Assembly (NCBI RefSeq): GCF_001905125.1
Contig: NZ_LWLE01000035.1
Coordinates: forward strand, 250,094-314,093
From: Streptomyces sp. TSRI0281
Lineage (GTDB): Bacteria; Actinomycetota; Actinomycetes; Streptomycetales; Streptomycetaceae
Direction of reading: 5' to 3'
DNA length: 64,000 nt
Shown here one piece after another: positions 34,428 to 42,088 of the stretch. Both the position numbers and the translations under genes were made by a program. Below the pieces are notes generated by a model. The model saw nothing but the letters and a program-made list of their open reading frames with translations, searched no databases and was not told the DNA's origin. Each line of letters opens with the position of its first letter. The stretch's first letter is position 1.

Positions 34428-34729
34428 CGGACGGGCTCCCTGCGGGCTCGTGGACCCTTATCCGGAGATAGTGGGAACTTCCGGTAAACGTCACAGGACC
34501 TGAGAACCGTCACTCTGACAGTCAACTGTGATCCTTTGCCCCTTTCGTGGCCATGGTCACATGGCTTGATCTCACCCCTACACGCCACCGTCACCCGCCC
34601 CCGGGACCACCGGGGGCCCTGGAGCGCCCCGGACGCTCCAGGACGCTCAACAGGGCCCTCGGTGCGCTCCGGGACGCACCGGGCCGGTGGCCACCCCCCG
34701 AGGCCCCCGGCCCGCGTCCCCTCCCCCGG
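34428..34729. other. 302-bp gap between MMPL and phospholipase genes
   Basis: It holds the promoter side of the MMPL gene (AT-richer at 34450-34560) and the two hairpins at 34598-34642. I see no other feature. Confidence 0.6.
34598..34642 (-). terminator. Tandem hairpins downstream of the phospholipase C gene
   Basis: Two perfect stems lie side by side: 7 bp (34598-34604 with 34610-34616) and 9 bp (34618-34626 with 34634-34642). They lie about 90 bp beyond the phospholipase stop. Confidence 0.55.
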
Positions 34730-36841
34730 TCAGCCGGAGACGCTCGCCCTGCCGTTCTCGATGTGCCCCATCAGACGGCGCCGGAAGGTAGCCTCCCCCT
34801 CGGCGGTCACGGCGAGGTCGTACCAGCCGCGGGCGTCGGACGCCGAGTGCACGACCGTACGGCTGCGTCCCGGCTTGACCTTGACCGTGCGGGTCCAGTC
34901 CCGCAGATCGTCCTCCTCGACGTACGCCAGCGGCCGGACGGTGAACGTCAGGGTGCGCCTGCCGGTGTTGCGCAGGGTGAGGTGCAGGTCGCGTTCGTGC
35001 GTGTCGATCCGGGACGCGACCTCGGCGGCGCCGTCGGCCGCTCCCTCGAACTCCCGCCGGAAGCCGTTCGGCCCGGTGACCGTGAACCGGTAGCCCTTAC
35101 CGGTAAGGGGCACCGTCCATTGCGCGGTGCTCCTTACATCACGGTGCTGCGGCGCGGTGAACTCCCCCGCGTACGGGTACAGCGCGAAGTGCGCGGAGGA
35201 CCGGCCGCTGTTGCTGAGGGCCACCCGCAACTGCCCGTCCACCCGCCGCGCCTGGGCGTCGGGCTGGTACGGCAGGGGCCTGGCCGGGCGTGCGCCCCGC
35301 TCCTGCACGGGCAGGTGCTGGACAGCCGGCGGCTTCGGCTGCCAGCGGCCGCTCAACGGCGGAATGACGGCGGGGTGCGCCACCTTCGGCTGCCGTCGGG
35401 CCCGCTTGAAGTCGAAGGCCGAGGTGAGATCGCCGGTGACCTGGCGCCGCCAGTCGCTGATGTTCGGCTCCCGTACTCCCGTCCAGCGCTCCAGGAAGCG
35501 GATCACGGAGGTGTGGTCGAAGACCTCGGAGCAGACGTATCCGCCCACCGTCCACGGTGAGACGACCAGCAGCGGCACCCGTACTCCGAGGCCGGTGGGC
35601 TTGCCCTCCCACTGCTCCTCGGCCACCTCGGGAGGGGCGACCGGCGGCGGTACGTGGTCGAAGAAGCCGTCGTTCTCGTCGTAGTTGATGAGTACGGCGG
35701 TGTGCCGCCACACATCGGGGTGCTTGCCGAGCGCGTCGAGGACCTTGTAGACGATCGTGGCGCTGTGCACCGGCGAGGAGACGCTCGGGTGCTCGGAGTC
35801 GAGGGCCGAGGGCACCAGGTAGGAGACCTCGGGCAGCGTCCCGGCCGCCACGTCCTTGGCGAACTCGTCGGCCAGGGTGCCGGTCTCGACCCGGCGCAGC
35901 GCCCGCTCGAAGAGGCTGCGCTCGGACTTCGTCAGCGTGGCGACGCCCTCCTCCAGGAGCCCCAGCAGCCGCTCCCGCTCGCCCGCGTCGTCCGTGTCGC
36001 GGACGGCGGCGTAGAAGGACTCCATGTACGTGTGTCCGCCGGTCTTCGCCAGCGCCTTGCGGGCGACGGCCTTGAAGGTGGCGAAGAACTCGATCTGGTT
36101 GTCGGTGAAGTTCTCCCACTCCGTGTACGTCTTCCAGCTGCGCCCGGCCTTTTCCAGCCGCTCCGCGTAGGTGCTCCAGTCGTAGCCGGGGTGGGTGCCC
36201 TCGTTGTACGCGTCGTTGCCGACGGCCCGCTTACCGTTCGGCTCGTTGCCCGTCTTCCCGCTCCACAGGTGGTTGCGGTTGGGGCTGGTCGAGGTGTGGA
36301 TCGAGGAGTGGTAGGCGTCGCAGATCGTGAAGGTGTCGGCGAGTTCGTAGTGCAGCGGGATGTCGCGGCGGTCGTAGTACGCCATCGTGGCGGCCGTCTT
36401 CGCGGTGATCCAGCCGTTCATCCAGCCCCCGGCCCATGCCTTGGAGCCACCGCTCCAGGAGTGGTCGAGGGCCCCGATGTACTGGAGGTCCTTCTTCTGG
36501 GTCTCGGCGGCCCCGCGCACCGGGAACGGCAGCACGGTGGTGCCCAGCGGGCCCGGCTGCTCGAAGACGGGCTTGCCCGAGGGGAGTTCGATCGCGTTGC
36601 GGTCGCCGAAGCCCCGCACTCCGCGCAGCGTCCCGAAGTAGTGATCGAAGGAACGATTCTCCTGCATCAGGATCACCACGTGCTTGATGGCGCCCAGCCC
36701 GTCACGACCGGCCCCCGCGGCGGCCGGCTGTGCGGCGATCGCGGCCTGGAGCGACGGTGGCAGGAACGATCCCGCCGCCGCGGCGCCGAGCGCGCCGCCG
36801 CCGAGCGCGAAGAGCCGCCGTCGTGAAATGTCCGTGGTCAA
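34730..36841 (-). CDS. Tat-exported phospholipase C (phosphocholine-specific type)
   Basis: The protein has 703 aa from TTG 36841, with GGGAGG five bases before. The N-terminus SRRRLFALGGGALGAAAAGSF is a Tat signal. The catalytic domain starts HVVILMQENRSFDHYFGTLRG, the family signature with the nucleophile region, and contains DAYHSSIHTSTSPNRNHLWSG and NYDENDGFFDHVPPP. Two C-terminal repeats (about 510-700) resemble the DUF756 domains of this family. The enzyme cleaves phosphatidylcholine-like lipids outside the cell and may scavenge phosphate. I found no convincing PHO box upstream. Confidence 0.92.
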   Translation of the reverse strand: MTTDISRRRLFALGGGALGAAAAGSFLPPSLQAAIAAQPAAAGAGRDGLGAIKHVVILMQENRSFDHYFGTLRGVRGFGDRNAIELPSGKPVFEQPGPLGTTVLPFPVRGAAETQKKDLQYIGALDHSWSGGSKAWAGGWMNGWITAKTAATMAYYDRRDIPLHYELADTFTICDAYHSSIHTSTSPNRNHLWSGKTGNEPNGKRAVGNDAYNEGTHPGYDWSTYAERLEKAGRSWKTYTEWENFTDNQIEFFATFKAVARKALAKTGGHTYMESFYAAVRDTDDAGERERLLGLLEEGVATLTKSERSLFERALRRVETGTLADEFAKDVAAGTLPEVSYLVPSALDSEHPSVSSPVHSATIVYKVLDALGKHPDVWRHTAVLINYDENDGFFDHVPPPVAPPEVAEEQWEGKPTGLGVRVPLLVVSPWTVGGYVCSEVFDHTSVIRFLERWTGVREPNISDWRRQVTGDLTSAFDFKRARRQPKVAHPAVIPPLSGRWQPKPPAVQHLPVQERGARPARPLPYQPDAQARRVDGQLRVALSNSGRSSAHFALYPYAGEFTAPQHRDVRSTAQWTVPLTGKGYRFTVTGPNGFRREFEGAADGAAEVASRIDTHERDLHLTLRNTGRRTLTFTVRPLAYVEEDDLRDWTRTVKVKPGRSRTVVHSASDARGWYDLAVTAEGEATFRRRLMGHIENGRASVSG

Positions 36842-36992
36842 GTGAGCCTCCCGATTCCGGTGGTACGGCGGGGAAGTTAGTCAAGCCAAGTGGCTGCGGG
36901 AAGGCCGTTGCACGGCATGGCGGTGAACGTCCAACAGGTCGTCACCGAAAGTCCAAGCGGCACCCGCCCGCGAACGGGCCCCGGCGCCGCCC

Positions 36993-38258
36993 TCACACCC
37001 CGATGAGCCGCAGCGCTCCCCACAGCGCGACCGTCGACGCCACCAGCGTCGCCGGTACGGTCACCAGCCCGAGCCGGGTGAAGTGGCCGAGCTCCGGCTC
37101 CGCGCCGTGCGCGTGCAGGATGCGGCGCCACAGCAGGGTCGCGAGCGAGCCGACGTACGTGAGGTTCGGGCCGAGGTTCACCCCGATCAGCGCGGCCAGC
37201 AACGGTCCGGGACCGGCCGCCGCGACGACCGGGAGCAGCGCCAGGATCGCGGGCAGGTTGTTGATCAGGTTGGCCAGCACGGCGGCCACCGCGGCGACCA
37301 CCAGCAGATCGGGCAGCGAGGAGCCGTCCGGCAGCAGCGTGCCGATACCGGTGCCGAGCCCGTGGTCGACGACGGCCTCGACCACGACGCCCAGCGCCAG
37401 GACGAACAGGCAGAACAGCGGGTTGGCGGCCCGTACGAGGCCCTTGACCGTCGTCCTGCGCCGCCCCAGCGCCCGTACCGCGAGCACCGCCGCACCGGCC
37501 AGCGCCGCCCACAGCGGTTCCGCGCCCGCGAACGAGGTGACGACGAAACCGGCCAGGGTGAGCGCGAGCACGACCAGGGTGAACACGGGCGCGCGGGTCC
37601 GGTCGCGCTCCGGCAGCGGCTTCGGCGGGTGCGCCCCGGCCGCCAGGTCCGCGGCGAAGGCGCGGCGGAAGATCACGTACTCGACGGCGATGGCGGCCAG
37701 CCACGGCAGGGTCATCAGCGCCGCGAACCGGGTGAAGGAGAGCCCACTGGCGGTGAACGCCAGCAGATTGGTCAGGTTGGAGACCGGGAGCAGCAGGGAC
37801 GCCGAGTTGGCGAGGTGCGCGCAGGCGTAGACGTACGGGCGGGGGCGGGCACCGACGCGGCCGGCCGTCGCGAGGACGACCGGGGTGAGCAGGACCACCG
37901 TCGCGTCCAGGCTGAGGACGGCGGTGATCAGCGCGGCGATGACGAAGACCCCGCCCAGGAGCGGTCCGGTCCGGCCCCGGCAGGCGCGGGCCACCAGGTC
38001 CCCGGCCGCGGTGAACAGCCCCTCGTCGGCGCAGAGGTGGGCCAGGACCAGGATGGCGGCGAGGAATCCGACGACCGGCAGCATGCTGTCGATCCGGTCC
38101 AGGGCACCGTCGAACGGCACCACGCCGGCCACGACCACCAGCACCGCGGCGGGCACGGCCACGGTCGCCTCCGGCAGCCCTCTGGGGCGCAGGACGGCGA
38201 ACGCCAGCACCGCGAGGAGCAGCGCGACGGAGAGGATTCCGGCGGTGACCGTGTTCAG
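36993..38258 (-). CDS. SLC13/ArsB-type ion transporter
   Basis: This 421-aa membrane protein has about eleven helices of the ion-transporter superfamily, including PVVGFLAAILVLAHLCADEGLF, LSLDATVVLLTPVVLATA, PVSNLTNLLAFTASGLSFTRF and NLINNLPAILALLPV, the paired Asn-rich loops of ArsB-like carriers. GTG 38210 would cut the first helix. CTG 38258 is in frame, follows GGAG at 6 nt and restores it, so I chose this rare start. Similar genes are annotated as arsenic transporters, but no arsR or arsC is nearby, so the substrate is open. Confidence 0.8.
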   Translation of the reverse strand: MNTVTAGILSVALLLAVLAFAVLRPRGLPEATVAVPAAVLVVVAGVVPFDGALDRIDSMLPVVGFLAAILVLAHLCADEGLFTAAGDLVARACRGRTGPLLGGVFVIAALITAVLSLDATVVLLTPVVLATAGRVGARPRPYVYACAHLANSASLLLPVSNLTNLLAFTASGLSFTRFAALMTLPWLAAIAVEYVIFRRAFAADLAAGAHPPKPLPERDRTRAPVFTLVVLALTLAGFVVTSFAGAEPLWAALAGAAVLAVRALGRRRTTVKGLVRAANPLFCLFVLALGVVVEAVVDHGLGTGIGTLLPDGSSLPDLLVVAAVAAVLANLINNLPAILALLPVVAAAGPGPLLAALIGVNLGPNLTYVGSLATLLWRRILHAHGAEPELGHFTRLGLVTVPATLVASTVALWGALRLIGV

Positions 38259-38280
38259 CGGAGTCTCCGAGCGGGGAAAA

Positions 38281-38315
38281 GGGGCGGTGCACCCGCATCA
38301 CGGGTGCACCGCCCC
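38281..38315 (-). terminator. Terminator of the gatCAB operon
   Basis: A perfect 15-bp stem (38281-38295 with 38301-38315) has the loop CATCA and lies 22 bp beyond the gatB stop. Confidence 0.85.
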
Positions 38316-38337
38316 TACGAGGACGTACGAGACGGGC

Positions 38338-39846
38338 TCAGCCCTCGACGCCGAGCTTCTCCAGGATCAGCTCGCGCACGCGGGCCGCGTCCGCCTGGCC
38401 GCGGGTGGCCTTCATGACCGCGCCGACGAGCGCGCCCGCCGCCGCGACCTTGCCGCCGCGGATCTTGTCCGCGATGGCCGCGTTGGAGGCGATGGCCTCG
38501 TCCACGGCCGTGCCCAGGGCGCCCTCGTCGGAGACGACCTTGAGGCCGCGCTTCTCGACGACGGTGTCCGGGTCGCCCTCGCCCGCGAGGACGCCCTCGA
38601 TGACCTGGCGGGCCAGCTTGTCGTTGAGGTCGCCCGAGGTGACGAGCTCGGCCACCCTGGCTACCTGCACCGGGGTGATGGGGAGCTCGTCGAGGCCGCG
38701 GGCGGTCTCGTTGGCGTTACGGGCCAGCTCGCCCATCCACCACTTGCGGGCCTGGTCCGAGGGGGCGCCCGCGTCCGTCGTGGCCACGATCAGGTCGACC
38801 GCGCCCGCGTTGAGGATGGACTGCATGTCGTGCTCGGAGACGCCCCACTGCTCCTTCAGCCGTGCGCGGCGCAGCCGCGGCAGCTCGGGCAGACTCCTGC
38901 CGAGCTCCTCGACCCACTCGCGGGCCGGGGCGACCGGAACCAGGTCGGGCTCCGGGAAGTAGCGGTAGTCCTCGGCGTTGTCCTTGATGCGGCCGGCCGT
39001 GGTGGAGCCGTCCTCCTCGTGGAAGTGCCGGGTCTCCTGCACGATCGTGCCGCCGGAGTTCAGTACGGCGGCGTGCCGCTGGATCTCGAAGCGGGCGGCA
39101 CGCTCGACGGAACGCAGCGAGTTCACGTTCTTCGTCTCGGAGCGCGTACCGAACTTCTCGATGCCGTGCGGGCGCAGCGACAGGTTCACGTCGCAGCGCA
39201 TCTGGCCCATTTCCATCCGGGCTTCCGACACGCCGAGCGCCTTGATGAGCTCGCGCAGCTCGGCGACGTACGCCTTGGCGACCTCGGGTGCCCGCGCGCC
39301 CGCGCCCTCGATCGGCCTGGTGACGATCTCGATGAGCGGGATGCCCGCGCGGTTGTAGTCCAGCAGGGAGTGGGACGCGCCGTGGATACGGCCGGTGGCG
39401 CCGCCGACGTGCGTCGACTTGCCGGTGTCCTCCTCCATGTGGGCGCGCTCGATCTGCACGCGGAAGATCTCGCCGTCCTCCAGCTGGACGTCCAGATAGC
39501 CGTTGAAGGCGATCGGCTCGTCGTACTGGGAGGTCTGGAAGTTCTTCGGCATGTCCGGATAGAAGTAGTTCTTCCGGGCGAAGCGGCACCACTCGGCGAT
39601 CTCGCAGTTCAGCGCGAGACCGATCTTGATGGCGGACTCGACGCCGATCTCGTTGACGACCGGCAGCGCGCCGGGCAGCCCGAGGCAGACCGGGCAGGTC
39701 TGCGAGTTGGCGTCCTGCTTCAGCTCCGTGGAGCAGCCGCAGAACATCTTGGTCTTGGTGCCGAGCTCGACATGGACTTCGAGGCCCATGACGGGGTCGT
39801 AGGACGCGAGCGCGTCCTCGTACGACACCAGGTCAGTGACAGTCAC
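38338..39846 (-). CDS. gatB: Aspartyl/glutamyl-tRNA amidotransferase subunit B
   Basis: With GatA and GatC, this 502-aa subunit converts Glu-tRNA(Gln) (and Asp-tRNA(Asn)) to the amidated form. It binds the mischarged tRNA and activates the carboxyl with ATP. Motifs: VMGLEVHVELGTKTKMFCGC, with Zn-site Cys pairs (FCGC, CPVC), PDMPKNFQTSQYDEPIA, and the kinase-like core. The C-terminal YqeY-like domain runs from about residue 350 (RGKVAAAGALVGAVMKATRG region). The start is GTG 39846. It follows the 80-aa gene by 16 bp. Confidence 0.97.
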   Translation of the reverse strand: MTVTDLVSYEDALASYDPVMGLEVHVELGTKTKMFCGCSTELKQDANSQTCPVCLGLPGALPVVNEIGVESAIKIGLALNCEIAEWCRFARKNYFYPDMPKNFQTSQYDEPIAFNGYLDVQLEDGEIFRVQIERAHMEEDTGKSTHVGGATGRIHGASHSLLDYNRAGIPLIEIVTRPIEGAGARAPEVAKAYVAELRELIKALGVSEARMEMGQMRCDVNLSLRPHGIEKFGTRSETKNVNSLRSVERAARFEIQRHAAVLNSGGTIVQETRHFHEEDGSTTAGRIKDNAEDYRYFPEPDLVPVAPAREWVEELGRSLPELPRLRRARLKEQWGVSEHDMQSILNAGAVDLIVATTDAGAPSDQARKWWMGELARNANETARGLDELPITPVQVARVAELVTSGDLNDKLARQVIEGVLAGEGDPDTVVEKRGLKVVSDEGALGTAVDEAIASNAAIADKIRGGKVAAAGALVGAVMKATRGQADAARVRELILEKLGVEG

Positions 39847-39862
39847 GGTGAAACTTTCCCTC

Positions 39863-40105
39863 TCAGCCCAGCAGGACGTCGTCGTCGCCGAGACGCTTCA
39901 GTTCGCGATACAGGATCGCGAGGCCGGTGACGATGGCGGCGGCGGACACCGCGGCGTCGATCAGCCGCAGCACGTCGTTGTCGTTGCGCGCGAGCTTCGC
40001 CTGCTTGGCGACGCTGATCGCGCCGAACGCGGTGCTGCCGAGCGAAACGTACAGCCCGGTCTTCGACTTCTTGAAGTTCTTGGCCTTCTTTGCCATGGCA
40101 CTCAC
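39863..40105 (-). CDS. Small protein encoded between gatA and gatB
   Basis: The protein has 80 aa from GTG 40105, which overlaps the gatA stop by four bases (GTGA) and has GGAGG upstream, so it is translationally coupled. The N-terminus is basic (MAKKAKNFKKSKTG after the first three residues), then comes one hydrophobic helix (LIDAAVSAAAIVTGLAILY) and a short charged tail. It is probably membrane-anchored. I do not recognise a function; its fixed position in Streptomyces gat operons (from memory) argues it is a real gene. Confidence 0.8.
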   Translation of the reverse strand: MSAMAKKAKNFKKSKTGLYVSLGSTAFGAISVAKQAKLARNDNDVLRLIDAAVSAAAIVTGLAILYRELKRLGDDDVLLG

Positions 40106-41604
40106 AGCGACGGAGCCTCCTCAAGCAGCGGGTGCCCCCACTTTTCCACGAAGGCGGCCTCGACGGCGGCTCCGACCTTGTACAGACGGTCGTCCTTCAT
40201 GGCGGGGGCGATGATCTGCAGCCCGACCGGCAGACCGTCCTCGGGGGCCAGGCCGCAGGGCAGCGACATGGCGGAGTTGCCCGCGAGGTTGGTCGGGATG
40301 GTGCACAGGTCCGCGAGGTACATCGCCATCGGGTCGTCGGCGCGCTCGCCGATCGGGAAGGCGGTGGTGGGCGTCGTCGGGGAGACGATGACGTCCACCT
40401 GCTCGAACGCCTTCTCGAAGTCCCGGGTGATGAGGGTACGGACCTTCTGGGCCGAGCCGTAGTACGCGTCGTAGTAGCCGGAGCTGAGCGCGTACGTACC
40501 GAGGATGACGCGGCGCTTGACCTCGTCGCCGAAGCCGGCCTCACGGGTGAGCGCGGTGACCTCCTCGGCGGACTTCGTGCCGTCGTCGCCGACCCGCAGG
40601 CCGTAGCGCATGGCGTCGAAGCGGGCCAGGTTCGAGGAGCACTCGGACGGCGCGATCAGGTAGTACGCCGACAGGGCCAGGTCGAAGGACGGGCAGTCCA
40701 GCTCGACGATCGTGGCGCCGAGCGACTTCAGCAGCTCGACCGACTCGTCGAAGCGCTGGACGACACCGGCCTGGTAGCCCTCGCCCGAGAACTGCTTGAC
40801 GACGCCGACCCGCATGCCCTGTACGGAGCCGTTGCGGGCGGCCTCGACGACCGGCGGGACCGGGGCGTCGATGGACGTCGAGTCGAGCGGGTCGTGCCCG
40901 GCGATCGCCTCGTGCAGCAGGGCCGCGTCCAGGACCGTACGGGCGCAGGGCCCGCCCTGGTCGAGGGAGGACGAGAAGGCGACCATGCCGTAGCGCGAGA
41001 CGCCGCCGTAGGTGGGCTTGACGCCGACGGTGCCGGTGACGGCGGCGGGCTGGCGGATGGAGCCGCCGGTGTCCGTGCCGATGGCGAGCGGGGCCTCGAA
41101 CGAGGCGAGCGCCGCCGCGGAGCCGCCGCCCGAGCCGCCCGGGATGCGGGTGAGGTCCCAGGGGTTGCCGGTCGGGCCGTAGGCGCTGTTCTCGGTGGAG
41201 GACCCCATGGCGAACTCGTCCATGTTGGTCTTGCCGAGGATGACGACATCGGCGGCCCGGAGCCGCTGCGTCAGGGTCGCGTCGTACGGCGGGACCCAGC
41301 CCTCAAGGATCTTGGAGCCGACGGTGGTCGGCATGTCCTTGGTCGTGAAGATGTCCTTCAGCGCGAGCGGTACGCCGGCCAGCGGGCCGAGCTTCTCGCC
41401 CGCGGCCCTCTTCGCGTCGACGGCACGGGCCTGCGCGAGCGCGCCGTCCCGGTCGACGTGCAGGAAGGCGTGGACCTTCTCGTCGATCGCGTCGATCCGG
41501 GCCAGGTGGGCCTCGGTGACCTCGACGGCCGTGAGCTCGCCGGAAGCGATCTTCGCGGCGGTCTCGGCGGCGGTGAGCTTGATGATGATGCTGATGTCCG
41601 TCAT
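40102..41604 (-). CDS. gatA: Aspartyl/glutamyl-tRNA amidotransferase subunit A
   Basis: This 500-aa amidase releases ammonia from glutamine for GatB. The amidase-signature triad is present: Lys in LALKDIF, and the two serines in PGGSGGGSAAALAS and TDTGGSIRQPAA. GKTNMDEFAMGSSTENSAYG is the usual GatA stretch. It follows gatC by 5 bp. Confidence 0.97.
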   Translation of the reverse strand: MTDISIIIKLTAAETAAKIASGELTAVEVTEAHLARIDAIDEKVHAFLHVDRDGALAQARAVDAKRAAGEKLGPLAGVPLALKDIFTTKDMPTTVGSKILEGWVPPYDATLTQRLRAADVVILGKTNMDEFAMGSSTENSAYGPTGNPWDLTRIPGGSGGGSAAALASFEAPLAIGTDTGGSIRQPAAVTGTVGVKPTYGGVSRYGMVAFSSSLDQGGPCARTVLDAALLHEAIAGHDPLDSTSIDAPVPPVVEAARNGSVQGMRVGVVKQFSGEGYQAGVVQRFDESVELLKSLGATIVELDCPSFDLALSAYYLIAPSECSSNLARFDAMRYGLRVGDDGTKSAEEVTALTREAGFGDEVKRRVILGTYALSSGYYDAYYGSAQKVRTLITRDFEKAFEQVDVIVSPTTPTTAFPIGERADDPMAMYLADLCTIPTNLAGNSAMSLPCGLAPEDGLPVGLQIIAPAMKDDRLYKVGAAVEAAFVEKWGHPLLEEAPSL

Positions 41605-41609
41605 GGCTG

Positions 41610-41906
41610 TTAGTCCTCCCCCAGGATCTGCGGCACCTTGAAACGCTGCTGCTCCTGGGCAGGGGCGCCGGAGAGCGCCTGCGCGGGGGTGAGCGACGGA
41701 CGGACCTCGTCCGCCCGCATGACGTTGGTCAGCGGCAGCGGGTGGGAGGTCGGCGGTACGTCTTGGTCGGCGACCTCGGAGACGCGGGCGACCGCGCCGA
41801 TGATGTCGTCGAGCTGACCGGCGAAGTGATCGAGCTCTTCGCCCTTCAGCTCCAGACGCGCCAGCCGGGCGAGGTGGGCGACCTCCTCGCGCGTGATGCC
41901 AGGCAT
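41610..41906 (-). CDS. gatC: Aspartyl/glutamyl-tRNA amidotransferase subunit C
   Basis: This 98-aa protein wraps GatA and GatB together. It starts MPGITREEVAHLARLARLEL and ends RFKVPQILGED, both standard for GatC. ATG 41906 follows GAGGATCG. The frame is open further upstream but family length fixes this start. It is the first gene of gatC-gatA-(80 aa)-gatB. Confidence 0.96.
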   Translation of the reverse strand: MPGITREEVAHLARLARLELKGEELDHFAGQLDDIIGAVARVSEVADQDVPPTSHPLPLTNVMRADEVRPSLTPAQALSGAPAQEQQRFKVPQILGED

Positions 41907-42088
41907 GCAGCGATCCTCAGGGGTTGGTGTGTGGTTTTGGCCCAATCCTATGGGGTCGCCCGCAGCCCGGTTCCCCACCGGCCCCTTCACCCGGCCCGAT
42001 CACGCCGGACCACGCCGGCGGCCCGGACCACGTACGCGGGCCGGGCCCGCGGAGACCGCGGACGGACCGCCCGCCTCGCCCCGCCCCC

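Noticed and set aside
31551..34487. 978-codon frame antisense to the MMPL gene
   Set aside because: No protein-like features; it mirrors the sense codon bias.
36842..36992. Possible PHO box before phospholipase C
   Set aside because: Only one GTTCACC-like unit is visible, with no second unit at 11 bp.
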